DNA of 64,000 nt from Macrolepiota albuminosa (lineage: Eukaryota > Basidiomycota > Agaricomycetes > Agaricales > Agaricaceae), in NCBI GenBank assembly GCA_027475525.1, contig JAMWFC010000062.1, forward strand, positions 404,147 to 468,146, read 5' to 3'. How positions within the stretch are numbered: position 1 is the stretch's first letter; every line of letters begins with the position of its first letter. Positions 9,842 through 19,369 of this stretch are shown here, piece by piece. The notes below the pieces were generated by a model that was not told the DNA's origin, searched no databases, and worked only from the letters and a program-made list of their open reading frames with translations. A program made the translations under genes and the position numbers.

Positions 9842-9989
9842 TACTGCATAGCTCCTTTTAATGTTATTAAAAGCTTTAGAGGCAAATTATGCATCACAGT
9901 AAATTATTCATATCCTCAAAACAATGCATCAATTCTATTTGTCAACTCTGTCATTGATGCAAAACATTTTCAGTGTAAATAGAGCTCCT

Positions 9990-10690
9990 TTTCTGCATTT
10001 TGGCTTCTTGTTGCAGATGCTCCCCTTCATACTCAGGTTGCAGTTTTTGATGTCAAACCAGCTTTTTGGATTATATCTACACACATGAAAAAATGGTTAT
10101 TCACAGTGCTCTCTATTGATGACAAAGTCGTTTTTAATCATAGGCTTAACTTTGGCATCTCTTCTGCTCCTGGTATTTTCAGATAGATAACAGATGCTAT
10201 TGTTTGAATATACAAAGCAAAAGATGTAGAAGCAGTTCTTAAATAGGTAGACAACTTTATTTTTTTTTCTAGTATCTACATCAAAGAGATGATTCTATAT
10301 TATTTTATAGATATTCAAAGGATCTGATTTAGTCTGTGGCATCTGCATTAGGGTGACCTTAGGCTCCAGAAAAATTCACTTATATTGGTTTTGAGTGGTT
10401 TTTATCTTACAAAACAGTCTCTCTATCCAATTTTAAACATGAGAAATACTTGACCAAGCTTATTTCTTGGAAGTTGGGCAACTTCATTTCCTTACAAAAA
10501 GTTGAATTACTAATTGGTACTCTAAATCATGCTACTTTAGCTTTTCTGAAGACCATTCTCACCTGCCAGCTTTATACCATTTCTGATCTGCCTTTTCTAC
10601 AGATGCATGTCTCTAGATCAAACATAAGATTATTCTGGCTGTGATGGAAAATATCAATTGGTGGAAATCACAACTCTCCTCTTCTGACTG
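9990..10690 (+). pseudogene. Reverse transcriptase remnant of decayed YR element
   Basis: Read across frames, the sequence gives VAVFDVKPAFWIISTH (motif A), VFNHRLNFGISSAPGIF, ITDAIV-IYKAKDVEAVLK-VDN (the aspartate box region, degraded), then FLGSWATSFPYKK, SHLPALYHF and ENINWWKSQL. The order and spacing match the palm and RNase H-proximal part of YR retroelement RTs. At least five stops or frameshifts are present, so it cannot be functional. Confidence 0.55.
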
Positions 10691-11527
10691 CTCATTTTGC
10701 ATTGTATGCCCTCCCAAACTACTTGAATTGACAGTTCCTGCCATTGCACCAGCTACAATGGCCTTACTGTGACCAGACTCTATCACCTGCTCCTTGCTCT
10801 TGCCCTTGACCAGAAAAGGATCTGTTAAGCAATTGAAAGTCAATGGCTTTGATGGACAGACAGACAGTTTTGATAGTCCTGTGACTAGACTGGCTGTGTC
10901 ATCTACTAACTATTGGTTAGCTATTTGAGCAGGAAAAGAATTTCATCACTTTTAATAATGGTTACTGACTTCTTTGTCAGTAGTTTTTTCCTCTTTGCCT
11001 TCTTGCCAGGCTTGGTAGTCTTCTTGACAATTGCCAGGCTACATATTCATTTGTAAATGAGCCTGCAAAGATCACATGCCATGCCATCCTTTGTCCTAAC
11101 ATACTATAGTTGCTTACTTGTGCAATATTGGCATAGAAGATTGATGTGCTGACTCTCATAACAAGGAGCTGTCCTCAGATACCTGCTCAACAACATCCCT
11201 CTAGTAATCTTCCTCTTCAGTATTCTTTTCTTTTGTTCTTCCTCTTTCTCCTTCTCCTTCTTCTCCTGCTGCTGCTGCTGCTGTTCATGATAAGTATAGG
11301 AAAGTGGACATTGATGTTGACCAATATAAGTGACCAAGCAGCAACAAGGAGTAGGCAGCATACTCAGCCATTTTTGCTTCTTTGGAGTTGGCAACAGATT
11401 ATACAAATTTCCTGCTGCCAGTGGACTTGGCTATTGATGATGTAAATAGTTGTTGAAAACACTAAATGCTACATGGTGAAACACCATCTCTTGTGCCTGG
11501 TGTGTGTAAAGTGTAAGAAGTTCTGGC
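10691..11527. other. Degenerate repeat DNA with CTG/CTT low-complexity tract
   Basis: No intact gene. A pyrimidine-rich stretch at about 11210-11290 ends in five CTG units (about 11267-11283) and encodes a chance Gln/Lys/Glu-rich frame on the minus strand. From about 11440 to 11532 the sequence continues the left arm of the inverted repeat that resumes at 22918. Confidence 0.5.
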
Positions 11528-11532
11528 AAAGT

Positions 11533-11705
11533 TGTAACGGAATCATCCGTGTTCCAAGCGTCAACAACACTATAATTGTTTAATAGAGTATTATGTAAGA
11601 CAACATCTTGTTTTCACTCTAAGTACTAGTCAATCCGATACTGCGGTCTGATTTAGCACTTGTGTGATACACACAAGATAGTTCTAACCCGTAACTACGG
11701 TTACA
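11533..11705 (+). repeat. 5' LTR of the chromovirus
   Basis: 173 bp, begins TGTAAC and ends GTTACA. It contains the hairpin CTTGTGTG-AT-ACACACAAG. The copy at 22745-22917 differs by about six transitions. Confidence 0.95.
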
Positions 11706-11816
11706 TTTTTTTAAATCTTCTGCTATCGGCTTTCGACTCTAGGCTTGTTACCGACTAGGCAACTATCATCAAAACCTCTCGATTCTCTGTTGGCATCACG
11801 TTGAAAACGTGCTTCC

Positions 11817-12671
11817 ATGACTGGCTCTCTTGATCTGGATCCTCCGTTCCCAGCTGCAGATGCAGGTGACTTACCTGTGCTTCAAGCTGTGAAGACGCAA
11901 TCTGCGTCAGCATACCAACCTCCGCCAAAGCGGGACGAAAAGATTCCTCGCGATGTCAGCGTGAGCTTTGGAATGCCTGGTGGGCTATCCGTATCACGGA
12001 TGATGTCCATTGTACGACCTGGTGGTAAACCAGGAGAGAGATCCACGGTCTCAGGAGTGTCGCTGCCAGCGAGCCAAATGCCTTCATTGATGTATCCGGT
12101 ATTGCCCGAGAGCTCGTCAGCTCATTCTGAGGGTCAACCGGATATTACCCAGTACTCGGAAATGGTACAAGGCAGCGCATTTGCGCATAGTACCCCCTTC
12201 CAGACTGCACCTACTGAACGGCTGCTGGAATATGTGGCCGATGCGGCTACTGAACTGGGACCGTCGTCATTGACGATACAAGGACAGGCGCAAGGGCCAG
12301 CAATAGTGGTCAGTAGGGAGGACAACAATGTTGTAAGGTTGGAAAAGGCATCAACAGCGCCTGGAATTCCAGAGTTGCACAGACAGGCCGGCAAACAGCT
12401 GCAAGTGAGGCATGACGGCCTCAGGAGAGTTATGGACTTAGATTCCGAGCTGGAATTCTCAGATGATGAGGAAAGCAAAAGGTCGCATTCAACCTTGTCT
12501 ATCCAGTTACAGCTAGTATTGGACCAATATCCGGCAGTTGCGAAGGAATCGACGCGAAAGCGTCTTCAGCTTTATGTAGTGAAGCACTTACAGTTGCTGG
12601 CTGCTAGGAGCCACGATGTACCCCGTGCAGATTCGAATGAATATATGTGCGCATCTTCAAACTCGAAGTAG
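11817..12671 (+). CDS. Chromovirus Gag N-terminal region
   Basis: 284 residues from ATG 11817. No domain is recognised; it is rich in Pro, Ser and Glu, and contains an acidic patch LEFSDDEESKRSHS. It is the first ORF after the 5' LTR, where the N-terminus of Gag belongs. It ends at TAG 12669-12671, while coding continues in another frame from about 12647 (RIFKLEVVEYLKRKA), so a one-base indel near 12650 probably breaks an originally continuous Gag. Confidence 0.6.
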   Translation: MTGSLDLDPPFPAADAGDLPVLQAVKTQSASAYQPPPKRDEKIPRDVSVSFGMPGGLSVSRMMSIVRPGGKPGERSTVSGVSLPASQMPSLMYPVLPESSSAHSEGQPDITQYSEMVQGSAFAHSTPFQTAPTERLLEYVADAATELGPSSLTIQGQAQGPAIVVSREDNNVVRLEKASTAPGIPELHRQAGKQLQVRHDGLRRVMDLDSELEFSDDEESKRSHSTLSIQLQLVLDQYPAVAKESTRKRLQLYVVKHLQLLAARSHDVPRADSNEYMCASSNSK

Positions 12672-13045
12672 TGGAATACCTTAAGCGCAAAGCGGCACGA
12701 GGGTCAGCAGTCTCAACGGCTACTCCAGCCGACTCAGTAGAATGTGAGATGAGTGTGTGCAGACGAGCGCCATTAATCGCGGACGCGATGGAATTGCTCA
12801 ATGCACCTCGTCAGGCTAATGAGTCTCAGCAAGACTATGTTTGGCGTCAGAACACCGCAAACTGTCAACGCACTGTTAGCGGAGTGCCTCAGCAGGCATT
12901 GTCTGAGGTGGAGACTGTAACGACGACTTCGGCAGAGCCAGAGGCACTACTTGCAGTGCAGGAGGTTAAGACACCTCATAAGCAAGTTACAATCAAGGAG
13001 GAGGTGGACGAAGTCCACATTCTTGAGGAGCGAACACGACCATGA
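12647..13045 (+). CDS. Chromovirus Gag, middle segment
   Basis: This 132-residue open segment continues Gag after the frameshift. It has a Lys/Arg-rich start, the block LNAPRQANESQQDYVWRQNT, and an acidic C-terminus. It ends at in-frame TGA 13043-13045; the next ORF (13052) is in the same frame, so this stop is a point interruption. It is not an independent gene. Confidence 0.5.
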   Translation: MRIFKLEVVEYLKRKAARGSAVSTATPADSVECEMSVCRRAPLIADAMELLNAPRQANESQQDYVWRQNTANCQRTVSGVPQQALSEVETVTTTSAEPEALLAVQEVKTPHKQVTIKEEVDEVHILEERTRP

Positions 13046-13051
13046 CGCGTA

Positions 13052-14362
13052 GTGCGACGTGTCCACCTAGTGGACAACTGGAATGAATGCGTCAATTATC
13101 AGAGAATATGCAACCAGGACTTGCGCAATCATGGTGAGTCGTTAATTGACGACCAAGGGGTAGTCTTTGAAGGGCGTGAGGGTGTAATGCCTGTTGATGA
13201 TATGCGGCGACAATTCGCGGCTCGGACGGCTGAACCAGACAGAGGTTCAGGTGGTAGTGATGATAGTAGTGGTCACTACGAACAGGGGGAGCCAAGTCGT
13301 CGCAATAACGACGGTGGAGGTCGTGATCGCAAAAATAACAATCGAGACGATAATAATCGTCGTAATAGTGGCAGGCAGGCTGGTGGAGCACCAGCGGAGC
13401 CACAAGTAGGGCAACAGCCCACCCCACGGCCAGAACAAATGGCCAATGAACACCTGTTTTGCAGTCCTTGGGCATTTTCAATGCCCGCACCTCATGAATT
13501 GCGTGAAACTACACCAGGAATGAATGAAGCGGTCAGGATCCATATGGATCATATGCATGACCACCTCACTTGTCTGGTGGATGACTCCCTTGGAGTCAGA
13601 TTTAAGTTTCCTGCTGGGGTAAGTCCCCGTAAATCTGATGGTAAGCACATACGTGCGTACGTTGGAGGACATAGGTTCTCTCAACTGGAGGACTGGGCCA
13701 TGGATGTGTGCTACCACCTCGCAGCCTGCTGCTATGGTGGAGACAACATGGACCAGGAGAGGATATTTGTGCTACACGAATTTATGGAGGGAGAGGCTTG
13801 GAATTGGTTCCGTCGCCATGTTCTCCACATTAATCGCGACAAAACACATTGGACATTTAAAGAAGTCCTGATAGGACTGTACAATTGTTTCGTCAACGCT
13901 GCTACAATGCAGGAAGCTCGTGATGCCTTTAGAAAGGCAGTGTATGACGCTAAGACTGGCGTCCAGACCTTTTATGATGACCTGGTGGGTCATGCACAGA
14001 ATATGGCCGTCTATCCAGACAAATACACTATACGCGAGACATTCCTGGACGGAATACCCGCAGACATGAGGAGAGCGTTGATACGCGATGACAATTTGTC
14101 TCCGGAGGTCAATACTGTGACCGAATTCTTGGTGTATGCCATCCATTACGAGCAATTGACATGGACGGCGAACCATTATGAGCAGCGGAGTTCCCGCCAA
14201 GGAACTGTGAACTGTCAGGCAGTGAAGGTGGGAACCTTCCTGGCCAAACGGACGCAGATGGAGAACAATTGCAACCCACGATTTGTTGTTCGCAAGACAA
14301 TTCCTGGAGGCCAACAGCCTCAATCAAAGCCTGCTGGACAATTGCCAGCAAAGGATAGCTGA
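13052..14362 (+). CDS. Chromovirus Gag capsid region
   Basis: A 436-residue frame. After a Gly/Asn/Arg-rich low-complexity part (about residues 65-120), a capsid-type retrotransposon gag domain spans about 200-370: VGGHRFSQLEDWAMDVCYH, FMEGEAWNWFRRHV, LYNCFVNAATMQEARDAF and TFYDDLVGHAQNMAVYPDKY, the pattern seen before the zinc knuckle in Ty3-like Gag. It forms the virus-like particle that holds element RNA. It stops at TGA 14360-14362; the zinc-knuckle ORF follows in the same frame 36 bases later. Confidence 0.75.
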   Translation: MRRVHLVDNWNECVNYQRICNQDLRNHGESLIDDQGVVFEGREGVMPVDDMRRQFAARTAEPDRGSGGSDDSSGHYEQGEPSRRNNDGGGRDRKNNNRDDNNRRNSGRQAGGAPAEPQVGQQPTPRPEQMANEHLFCSPWAFSMPAPHELRETTPGMNEAVRIHMDHMHDHLTCLVDDSLGVRFKFPAGVSPRKSDGKHIRAYVGGHRFSQLEDWAMDVCYHLAACCYGGDNMDQERIFVLHEFMEGEAWNWFRRHVLHINRDKTHWTFKEVLIGLYNCFVNAATMQEARDAFRKAVYDAKTGVQTFYDDLVGHAQNMAVYPDKYTIRETFLDGIPADMRRALIRDDNLSPEVNTVTEFLVYAIHYEQLTWTANHYEQRSSRQGTVNCQAVKVGTFLAKRTQMENNCNPRFVVRKTIPGGQQPQSKPAGQLPAKDS

Positions 14363-14398
14363 CCCTTTTCAGGTCAGAATCAAGTAGCACCGAGAGGA

Positions 14399-15307
14399 GT
14401 GGTGGCGCCTGCAGCGCGTATGACGGGCAAACCCGCTGGGGTTCCAGGAGCGGCCCAGAGAAGGCCTGCAGGGGATCCCTCAGCATGCTACAATTGTGGC
14501 AGGAGCGGACATTTCGCTAAGGAATGCCCCGCCCCTCCTAAGGCACACATCCGAGCAGCCCATATGGCTGCGGCACTGAGTGATGTCGTCAGTGACGGCG
14601 AAGACGATGAGGTCGTCGACGACACGGAGGAGGAGCCGCAAGTAGAGGCTGATGGGTCGGAAGTAGATGACGCTGAGAGCGTCCAGATTGATGGCGACGA
14701 ATACGTTGCAGTGGATGTGTACGACAGCGACTATTATGCTCGTGAAGACGAGGAAGAACACCTGTTTGCACTGACTGAGTGCCGTGAAGATCAGCGCGTC
14801 CGAATGAGACGCGTAACCCTGCAGAAGGCAACTAATAAGTTGCACAGGCCATGCTATACTCCCGAAGAGAAGGAGTACCTGGTCACGTATGTGGATGTCA
14901 ATGGACACCCAGCATGGACGTTGTGGGACTCCGGGAGTACCACTACGGGCATTACGCCCCAGTTTGCTCACGTCAATGCGATTCACGTTCATGAACTGGA
15001 GGAGCCCTTGATGCTCCAGCTGGGGACTGTGGGGAGTCGCGCTATGGTGCAGTTTGGCGCGGAGGTGAGAATAAAGACGTCAGGAACGTCGACGAAGGAA
15101 TATGTGGATATAGCGAATTTTGATCGCTATGACATGATTATCGGTACGCCGTTCATGCGTAAGAACAAGGTGTCGCTGGATTTCATGAACGACATGGTCG
15201 TTGTGAATGGTACGCCTTTGAAGGCGGAGAAAGTTGTGTTAAACGACACAGATGGTCGTTTGAGGTGCTATCGCACAACTGAAAAGCAGCGTGATGAACA
15301 CAACTGA
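14399..15307 (+). CDS. Chromovirus nucleocapsid knuckle and aspartic protease
   Basis: 302 residues in the same frame as the Gag ORF before it. A CCHC knuckle (CYNCGRSGHFAKEC, about 14486-14527) for nucleic-acid binding is followed by an acidic linker and a retropepsin-like domain: the active site is LWDSGSTTTG (Asp-Ser-Gly, about 14927), with the flap-side and C-terminal signature YDMIIGTPFMRKNKVSLDF. The protease would cut the polyprotein. The ORF ends in TGA CTA G at 15305-15311, a context known to favour readthrough, and the frame continues. Confidence 0.85.
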   Translation: MVAPAARMTGKPAGVPGAAQRRPAGDPSACYNCGRSGHFAKECPAPPKAHIRAAHMAAALSDVVSDGEDDEVVDDTEEEPQVEADGSEVDDAESVQIDGDEYVAVDVYDSDYYAREDEEEHLFALTECREDQRVRMRRVTLQKATNKLHRPCYTPEEKEYLVTYVDVNGHPAWTLWDSGSTTTGITPQFAHVNAIHVHELEEPLMLQLGTVGSRAMVQFGAEVRIKTSGTSTKEYVDIANFDRYDMIIGTPFMRKNKVSLDFMNDMVVVNGTPLKAEKVVLNDTDGRLRCYRTTEKQRDEHN

Positions 15308-15340
15308 CTAGATGGTCGCAGGAGAGCGACTGTACAGGAG

Positions 15341-16021
15341 GTGGAGGACAAACAGGCCCCACCAAAAAGCCTGCTGGCAGACTCGCCGGCTATACTGATG
15401 TCTGAGGAAGAGTTTCAAGGAACTCTGAAGAAGGGGAAGCACCCGGATGTGACTGGGTGTACCAATGGAAAGCCTAAACAGGCTGTGCAGTGCAAGAATG
15501 AGCATAGTAAACGCGTGGTGGAGTCGCTGGAATGCCAGCTGACTAGCTCTCGAGTGAAGGTTGAGGATCTTGTCAAGGACGAGGTATACAGTACGATGGG
15601 AACTGTGGGTAGCATTAGGTCGCTAATGGACCAACCAGTGCCTCGGCCAGAAGTGCGATGGGCGTATGACCCACAAATGCCACGGGAGTGGAATGAGTTG
15701 GTAGCGTCAATGGTGACGCAGGCTATGGGAAGGGTGCAGGCAACCCAGACAGGAGAAGTGTACCGTCATGCACGAGAGGACAAGATTTCCAAAACATCAG
15801 ATATTGCATTTGACGGACTCTCGCTGAAAGCGAGAAGCGTGCAGTCTTCGGCGAATACGACAAGGAAACAACCGGTTGTAAGGTTGAATCTGGGAGATCT
15901 CACAGAGGAGCACATACGTGCCTTACGGGAGCGATTTGAACCAAAGGTTCAACCACGTATAGCACGCGTAGCCAAAGGAAAAGGTAAGGCTGTGAGCCTT
16001 ACAGAGGAGAATATTCCTTGA
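15341..16021 (+). CDS. Chromovirus linker between protease and RT
   Basis: 226 residues, same frame as the protease ORF. No catalytic domain is seen. It has Lys-rich segments and LGDLTEEHIRALRERFEPKV near the end, likely a spacer upstream of RT. It is bounded by in-frame TGA codons at 15305 and 16019, so it is part of the polyprotein and not a separate gene. Confidence 0.55.
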   Translation: MEDKQAPPKSLLADSPAILMSEEEFQGTLKKGKHPDVTGCTNGKPKQAVQCKNEHSKRVVESLECQLTSSRVKVEDLVKDEVYSTMGTVGSIRSLMDQPVPRPEVRWAYDPQMPREWNELVASMVTQAMGRVQATQTGEVYRHAREDKISKTSDIAFDGLSLKARSVQSSANTTRKQPVVRLNLGDLTEEHIRALRERFEPKVQPRIARVAKGKGKAVSLTEENIP

Positions 16022-17626
16022 TTGCGCCAGCAATGGCAACTGGAGTTTGCTGATATCATCAATGGAATGAAGGAAGAGCTTCCTCCGTGGCGGGAGGTTA
16101 ATCATGAAATCAATCTCATTGACGATAACAAGCAGTACAAATATCATTTGCCTCGCTGCCCACGAGCACTACAGGATCAACTTCGTGAAAAGACAAATAG
16201 ATATATAAACGCAAAGTGGTGGGAACCACGACCAGCGGTGCAAGCTGCACCATTACTTTGTATTCCCAAAAAGGATGGAACGTTAAGGACTGCATTGGAT
16301 GCGCAACAGCACAATGATAATACAGTCAAGGATGTGACACCTCTTCCAGATCAGGAAGTAATACGAGAAGATGTTGCGACAGCAAAGTATAGGTTGAAAA
16401 TTGACCTCACAGACACGTACGAACAGGTTCGCATGCGCGAAGAGGATATACCAAAGACACTGTTCTCGTCCCTGATGGGGACATTTGTGAGTAACATCAT
16501 GCAGATTGGTGATTGTAATGCACCGGCAACATTTCAGAGGTTAATGACCTCAATCTTCCGAGATGTAATCGGGAAGTTCATGCACGTCTATTTAGACGAT
16601 ATATTCATATTTTCTGACTCCATTGAGGAGCATGAGCAGCACCTACGAGTCGTATTTGAACAGCTACGGAAGGCCAGTCTCTATCTCAAATGGAAGAAGT
16701 GCGAGTTGTACGCAACGAGTATAGATTGTCTCGGTCACGTCATTGACGAGAAGGGCATTCATCCAGATACGGATAAGCTCGACCGAATCCGAGAGTGGCG
16801 TACTCCACGCACATATAATGATATCCAACGATTTGTCGGACTGGTGAACTATATTGGCAACTTCTTGCCAGACATCACTGCATATACTGGGCCACTTATG
16901 GCCATGACCCAGAATGGGTCACCATTTCATTGGAGACCACTGCATCAGCGGTGTTTTGAGATGATTAAGCGCATATGCGCAAAAATGCCAGTCATCTGGC
17001 CAATTGACCCACGCATCGATGAGCCCATCTGGCTCATTTGCGATGCGTCGAAGACTGGGGTTGGGGCCATGTTTGGCCAGGGTAAAACGTGGCAGACTTG
17101 CCAACCAGCGGGATTTATGTCCCGTAAATTCACTGCTGCTCAGCAGAATTATGCTGTGCACGAGTTAGAAACACTCGCCATCCTGGAAGCCCTCCTAAAG
17201 TGGGAGGATAAACTGATGGGATATAAGATCCACATCATTACGGATCACAAAGCACTAGAGTTCTTTAAGACTCAGGTTTACCTGTCTCCACGACAACGTC
17301 GCTGGATTGACTACATGTCGCAGTACCAGTTCGACATCACCTATGTAAAAGGTGAATTGAACAAAGTCGCGGATTGCCTGTCTCGATATTTCGAGAATGA
17401 TACTCGAGATGATGTCCATGACGCACATGACTATGTCCAGGCGGACAAACGTATTGACCCAGAGGGCGAGGATTTGCCTCTGCACCGATTCCATGAAATC
17501 AGGGAACATAGGGTCGAGTTACACGCCATGCGAGCGCAGGAAACACGTCGCAGTAAGCGACTGCATGAACAGCGAGAGACTCGCAATATCGAAGCCCAGG
17601 TGCTAGTGGATCATGAGGCCCCTTAG
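16022..17626 (+). CDS. Chromovirus reverse transcriptase and RNase H
   Basis: 534 residues, in frame with the preceding ORF. RT blocks are LLCIPKKDGTLRTALDAQQH, LKIDLTDTYEQVRM (catalytic Asp), GDCNAPATFQRLM, and HVYLDDIFIFS (the YLDD box, near 16590). The connection domain (HVIDEKGIHPDTDKLDRI) and RNase H follow: ICDASKTGVGAMFGQ, VHELETLAILEAL and IITDHKALEFF, keeping the D-E-D catalytic set. It makes cDNA from element RNA. The ORF stops at TAG 17624-17626; the integrase continues in frame. All key residues look intact. Confidence 0.92.
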   Translation: MRQQWQLEFADIINGMKEELPPWREVNHEINLIDDNKQYKYHLPRCPRALQDQLREKTNRYINAKWWEPRPAVQAAPLLCIPKKDGTLRTALDAQQHNDNTVKDVTPLPDQEVIREDVATAKYRLKIDLTDTYEQVRMREEDIPKTLFSSLMGTFVSNIMQIGDCNAPATFQRLMTSIFRDVIGKFMHVYLDDIFIFSDSIEEHEQHLRVVFEQLRKASLYLKWKKCELYATSIDCLGHVIDEKGIHPDTDKLDRIREWRTPRTYNDIQRFVGLVNYIGNFLPDITAYTGPLMAMTQNGSPFHWRPLHQRCFEMIKRICAKMPVIWPIDPRIDEPIWLICDASKTGVGAMFGQGKTWQTCQPAGFMSRKFTAAQQNYAVHELETLAILEALLKWEDKLMGYKIHIITDHKALEFFKTQVYLSPRQRRWIDYMSQYQFDITYVKGELNKVADCLSRYFENDTRDDVHDAHDYVQADKRIDPEGEDLPLHRFHEIREHRVELHAMRAQETRRSKRLHEQRETRNIEAQVLVDHEAP

Positions 17627-17650
17627 CCAAGTGAAGAGACGAGGCAAGGG

Positions 17651-18938
17651 GTGCCAACGGGAGGCACTGGTATGACGCTCCAGCAAGCGCTGGAGTCACA
17701 GGACCATAAGCCTGCACCGACCAACTTAGGCAATGCGCAATTCCGCACACGTATCCAGCAAGGATACAAGGATGATAATCTCTTCGTAGAGATTCTGAAC
17801 AATATCCAAGTGCATCCGCGCTTCAAGGTGGAGCAGCAGCTCGTCTACCTTACCAGACCCACGGAGTCCAAAGTCATCTGCATTCCCTGGGAGAGGTCGT
17901 TGATTACGACTATCCTGGACCAGGCCCATAGAGTAGTGGGCCACTTCGGAACTCAGAAAACGCTGGACTATGTGCGACGCTGGTACTGGTGGCCGCAAAT
18001 GGCCAAAGAGACGAGCCAATTTTGCTCGACATGCGAGCTATGTCAACAGTCGAAAGTATTGACTTTGAAGCCACCGGGAAAGCTTCATTCGCTACCCATA
18101 CCGGTCAAACCCTGGGATTCGATCGGGATGGACTTTATAGGTCCGTTCCCTGAGTCAAAGGGTTTTAACTACCTCTGGGTAGTAATCTGCAGAATGACCA
18201 GTATGGTCTATCTCATTTTGGTGAGAACCACCATGACAGCGTCGGACGTGGATCTATCTCAAGGAGATAGTGCGCCTCCATGGATTGCCAAACTCGATCG
18301 TAAGCGATCGAGATGCTAAATTCACTTCCAAATGGTGGAAGGAGCTGCACAACCTGCTAGGAGCAAAGTTGCTCATGTCGACATCATTTCATCCGCAAAC
18401 GGATGGTCAAACTGAACGTGCGAATAGAAATATCGCACAAATACTGCGAGCATTCATACGTCCTGATCAGAAGGACTGGGTGGATAGATGTCCACTCGTG
18501 GAATTCGTGATAAACGCGAGTATCTCGGAAATCACAGGGTACTCACCCTTTGAACTCAACAATGGCTACATGCCATCCATGATTTGTGAACTTCGTACGG
18601 ACAAAGTTATTCATGTGGGAGTAAAGCAGTTTGCGCGCAACGCACTAAGGAATCTGGCAGATGCCCATGACGTGATTATAGAATTGCGTGTATGGCAGGC
18701 CAAACATGCAAATAATCGCAGACATGATGAACTGGACATCGAGAAAGGGAGCCTAGTGTACCTTTTGACGAAGAACTTAAACCTGCCGAAAGGCAGGGCG
18801 AGTAAGCTGTGTCCGAAATGGATTGGAGCATATAAGGTCCTTGAGGCGGAACCGAGCACGTCTAACTATGTGCTGGAACTACCCCAGGCGCTGCAAGCGC
18901 GCAGGATAGTGCCCAAGTTTCACGTGTCACTATTGTGA
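17651..18938 (+). pseudogene. Chromovirus integrase, frameshifted
   Basis: The HHCC zinc domain is present (HRVVGHFGTQKTLDYVRRWY ... CSTCELC, about 17926-18035). The core begins WDSIGMDFIGPF (first Asp). Near 18258 the frame shifts: the second half (18270-18938) reads RLHGLPNSIVSDRDAKFTSK (second Asp) and HPQTDGQTERANRN (Glu). A 2-base loss in GATCTATCTC fits the shift. The C-terminus ends VPKFHVSLL, then TGA where the family usually reads LLRPY, an apparent CGA to TGA change. The enzyme would insert cDNA; this copy cannot be made whole without correction. Confidence 0.88.
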
Positions 18939-18944
18939 CCGTAT

Positions 18945-19205
18945 ATGGCCAGTAGTGATGCGCTATTTCCTAATCGCGCAACTCCGGAGCCGTATGACTT
19001 TGGAACTGGCAATGACCAGGAGTGGTTCGTAGATGACCTTATAGGTCATCAGTGGACAAAGGGAAGCCTCAAATTTGAGGTGAGGTGGAGCCTAGGTGAT
19101 ACTACCTGGGAACCGCTAGTGAACTGCAAAGACCTTGCAGCAATGGACAGGTACCTAGAGTTGCAGGGCGTGAAACGCCCTCAACAGCTAGCAAAACGCA
19201 CATAA
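18945..19205 (+). CDS. Chromodomain at the integrase C-terminus
   Basis: 86 residues in frame with the integrase, after TGA 18936-18938. DDLIGHQWTKGSLKFEVRWS, then GDTTWEPLVNCKDLAAMDRY, is a chromodomain with the aromatic positions partly kept (the Trp of TWEP). Chromoviruses use this module to target chromatin. A homologous stretch exists on the minus strand at about 34925-35092. Confidence 0.85.
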   Translation: MASSDALFPNRATPEPYDFGTGNDQEWFVDDLIGHQWTKGSLKFEVRWSLGDTTWEPLVNCKDLAAMDRYLELQGVKRPQQLAKRT

Positions 19206-19369
19206 TGCACGTGTGGTGGTGGAATGTGGACAAAGTCCACTTTGATCGCCGGTGAGAAGCTGGGTGGCGTGTATTTGTGGTTGTTTACACCACTAGCGGA
19301 GTTGGGAGATTGTTCTTTTTTCTTTCTTTTTTCAAGTCCCAATACACGTAGTCTACGTGTCTAGTGAAC
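19206..19369 (+). promoter_or_regulatory. Pyrimidine-rich leader before the extra ORF
   Basis: The gap between the chromodomain stop and the next ATG holds a long T/C tract (TTCTTTTTTCTTTCTTTTTT) ending in CAAG. The second chromovirus has a similar tract at the same place (minus strand, about 34819-34840). It may be a splice acceptor for a subgenomic mRNA or a CT-rich fungal promoter; the sequence does not tell which. Confidence 0.35.

Larger units (their letters stand above)
7260..11440 (+). mobile_element. Decayed second YR-type retroelement (gag and RT remnants)
   Basis: Protein pieces in the order gag-like serine/proline-rich region, conserved gag block, zinc-finger region and RT run left to right in shifting frames. 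They resemble a different subfamily of mushroom YR retroelements from the one at 949-6907. No recombinase domain or terminal repeats could be found, so the 3' end is probably lost. Boundaries are approximate. The right side merges into the older repeat that the chromovirus at 11533 interrupted. Confidence 0.6.

Noticed and set aside
13194..13490. Overlapping ORFs in the Gag low-complexity region
   Set aside because: They arise from GAT/AAT-rich codons of the Gag linker read in other frames.
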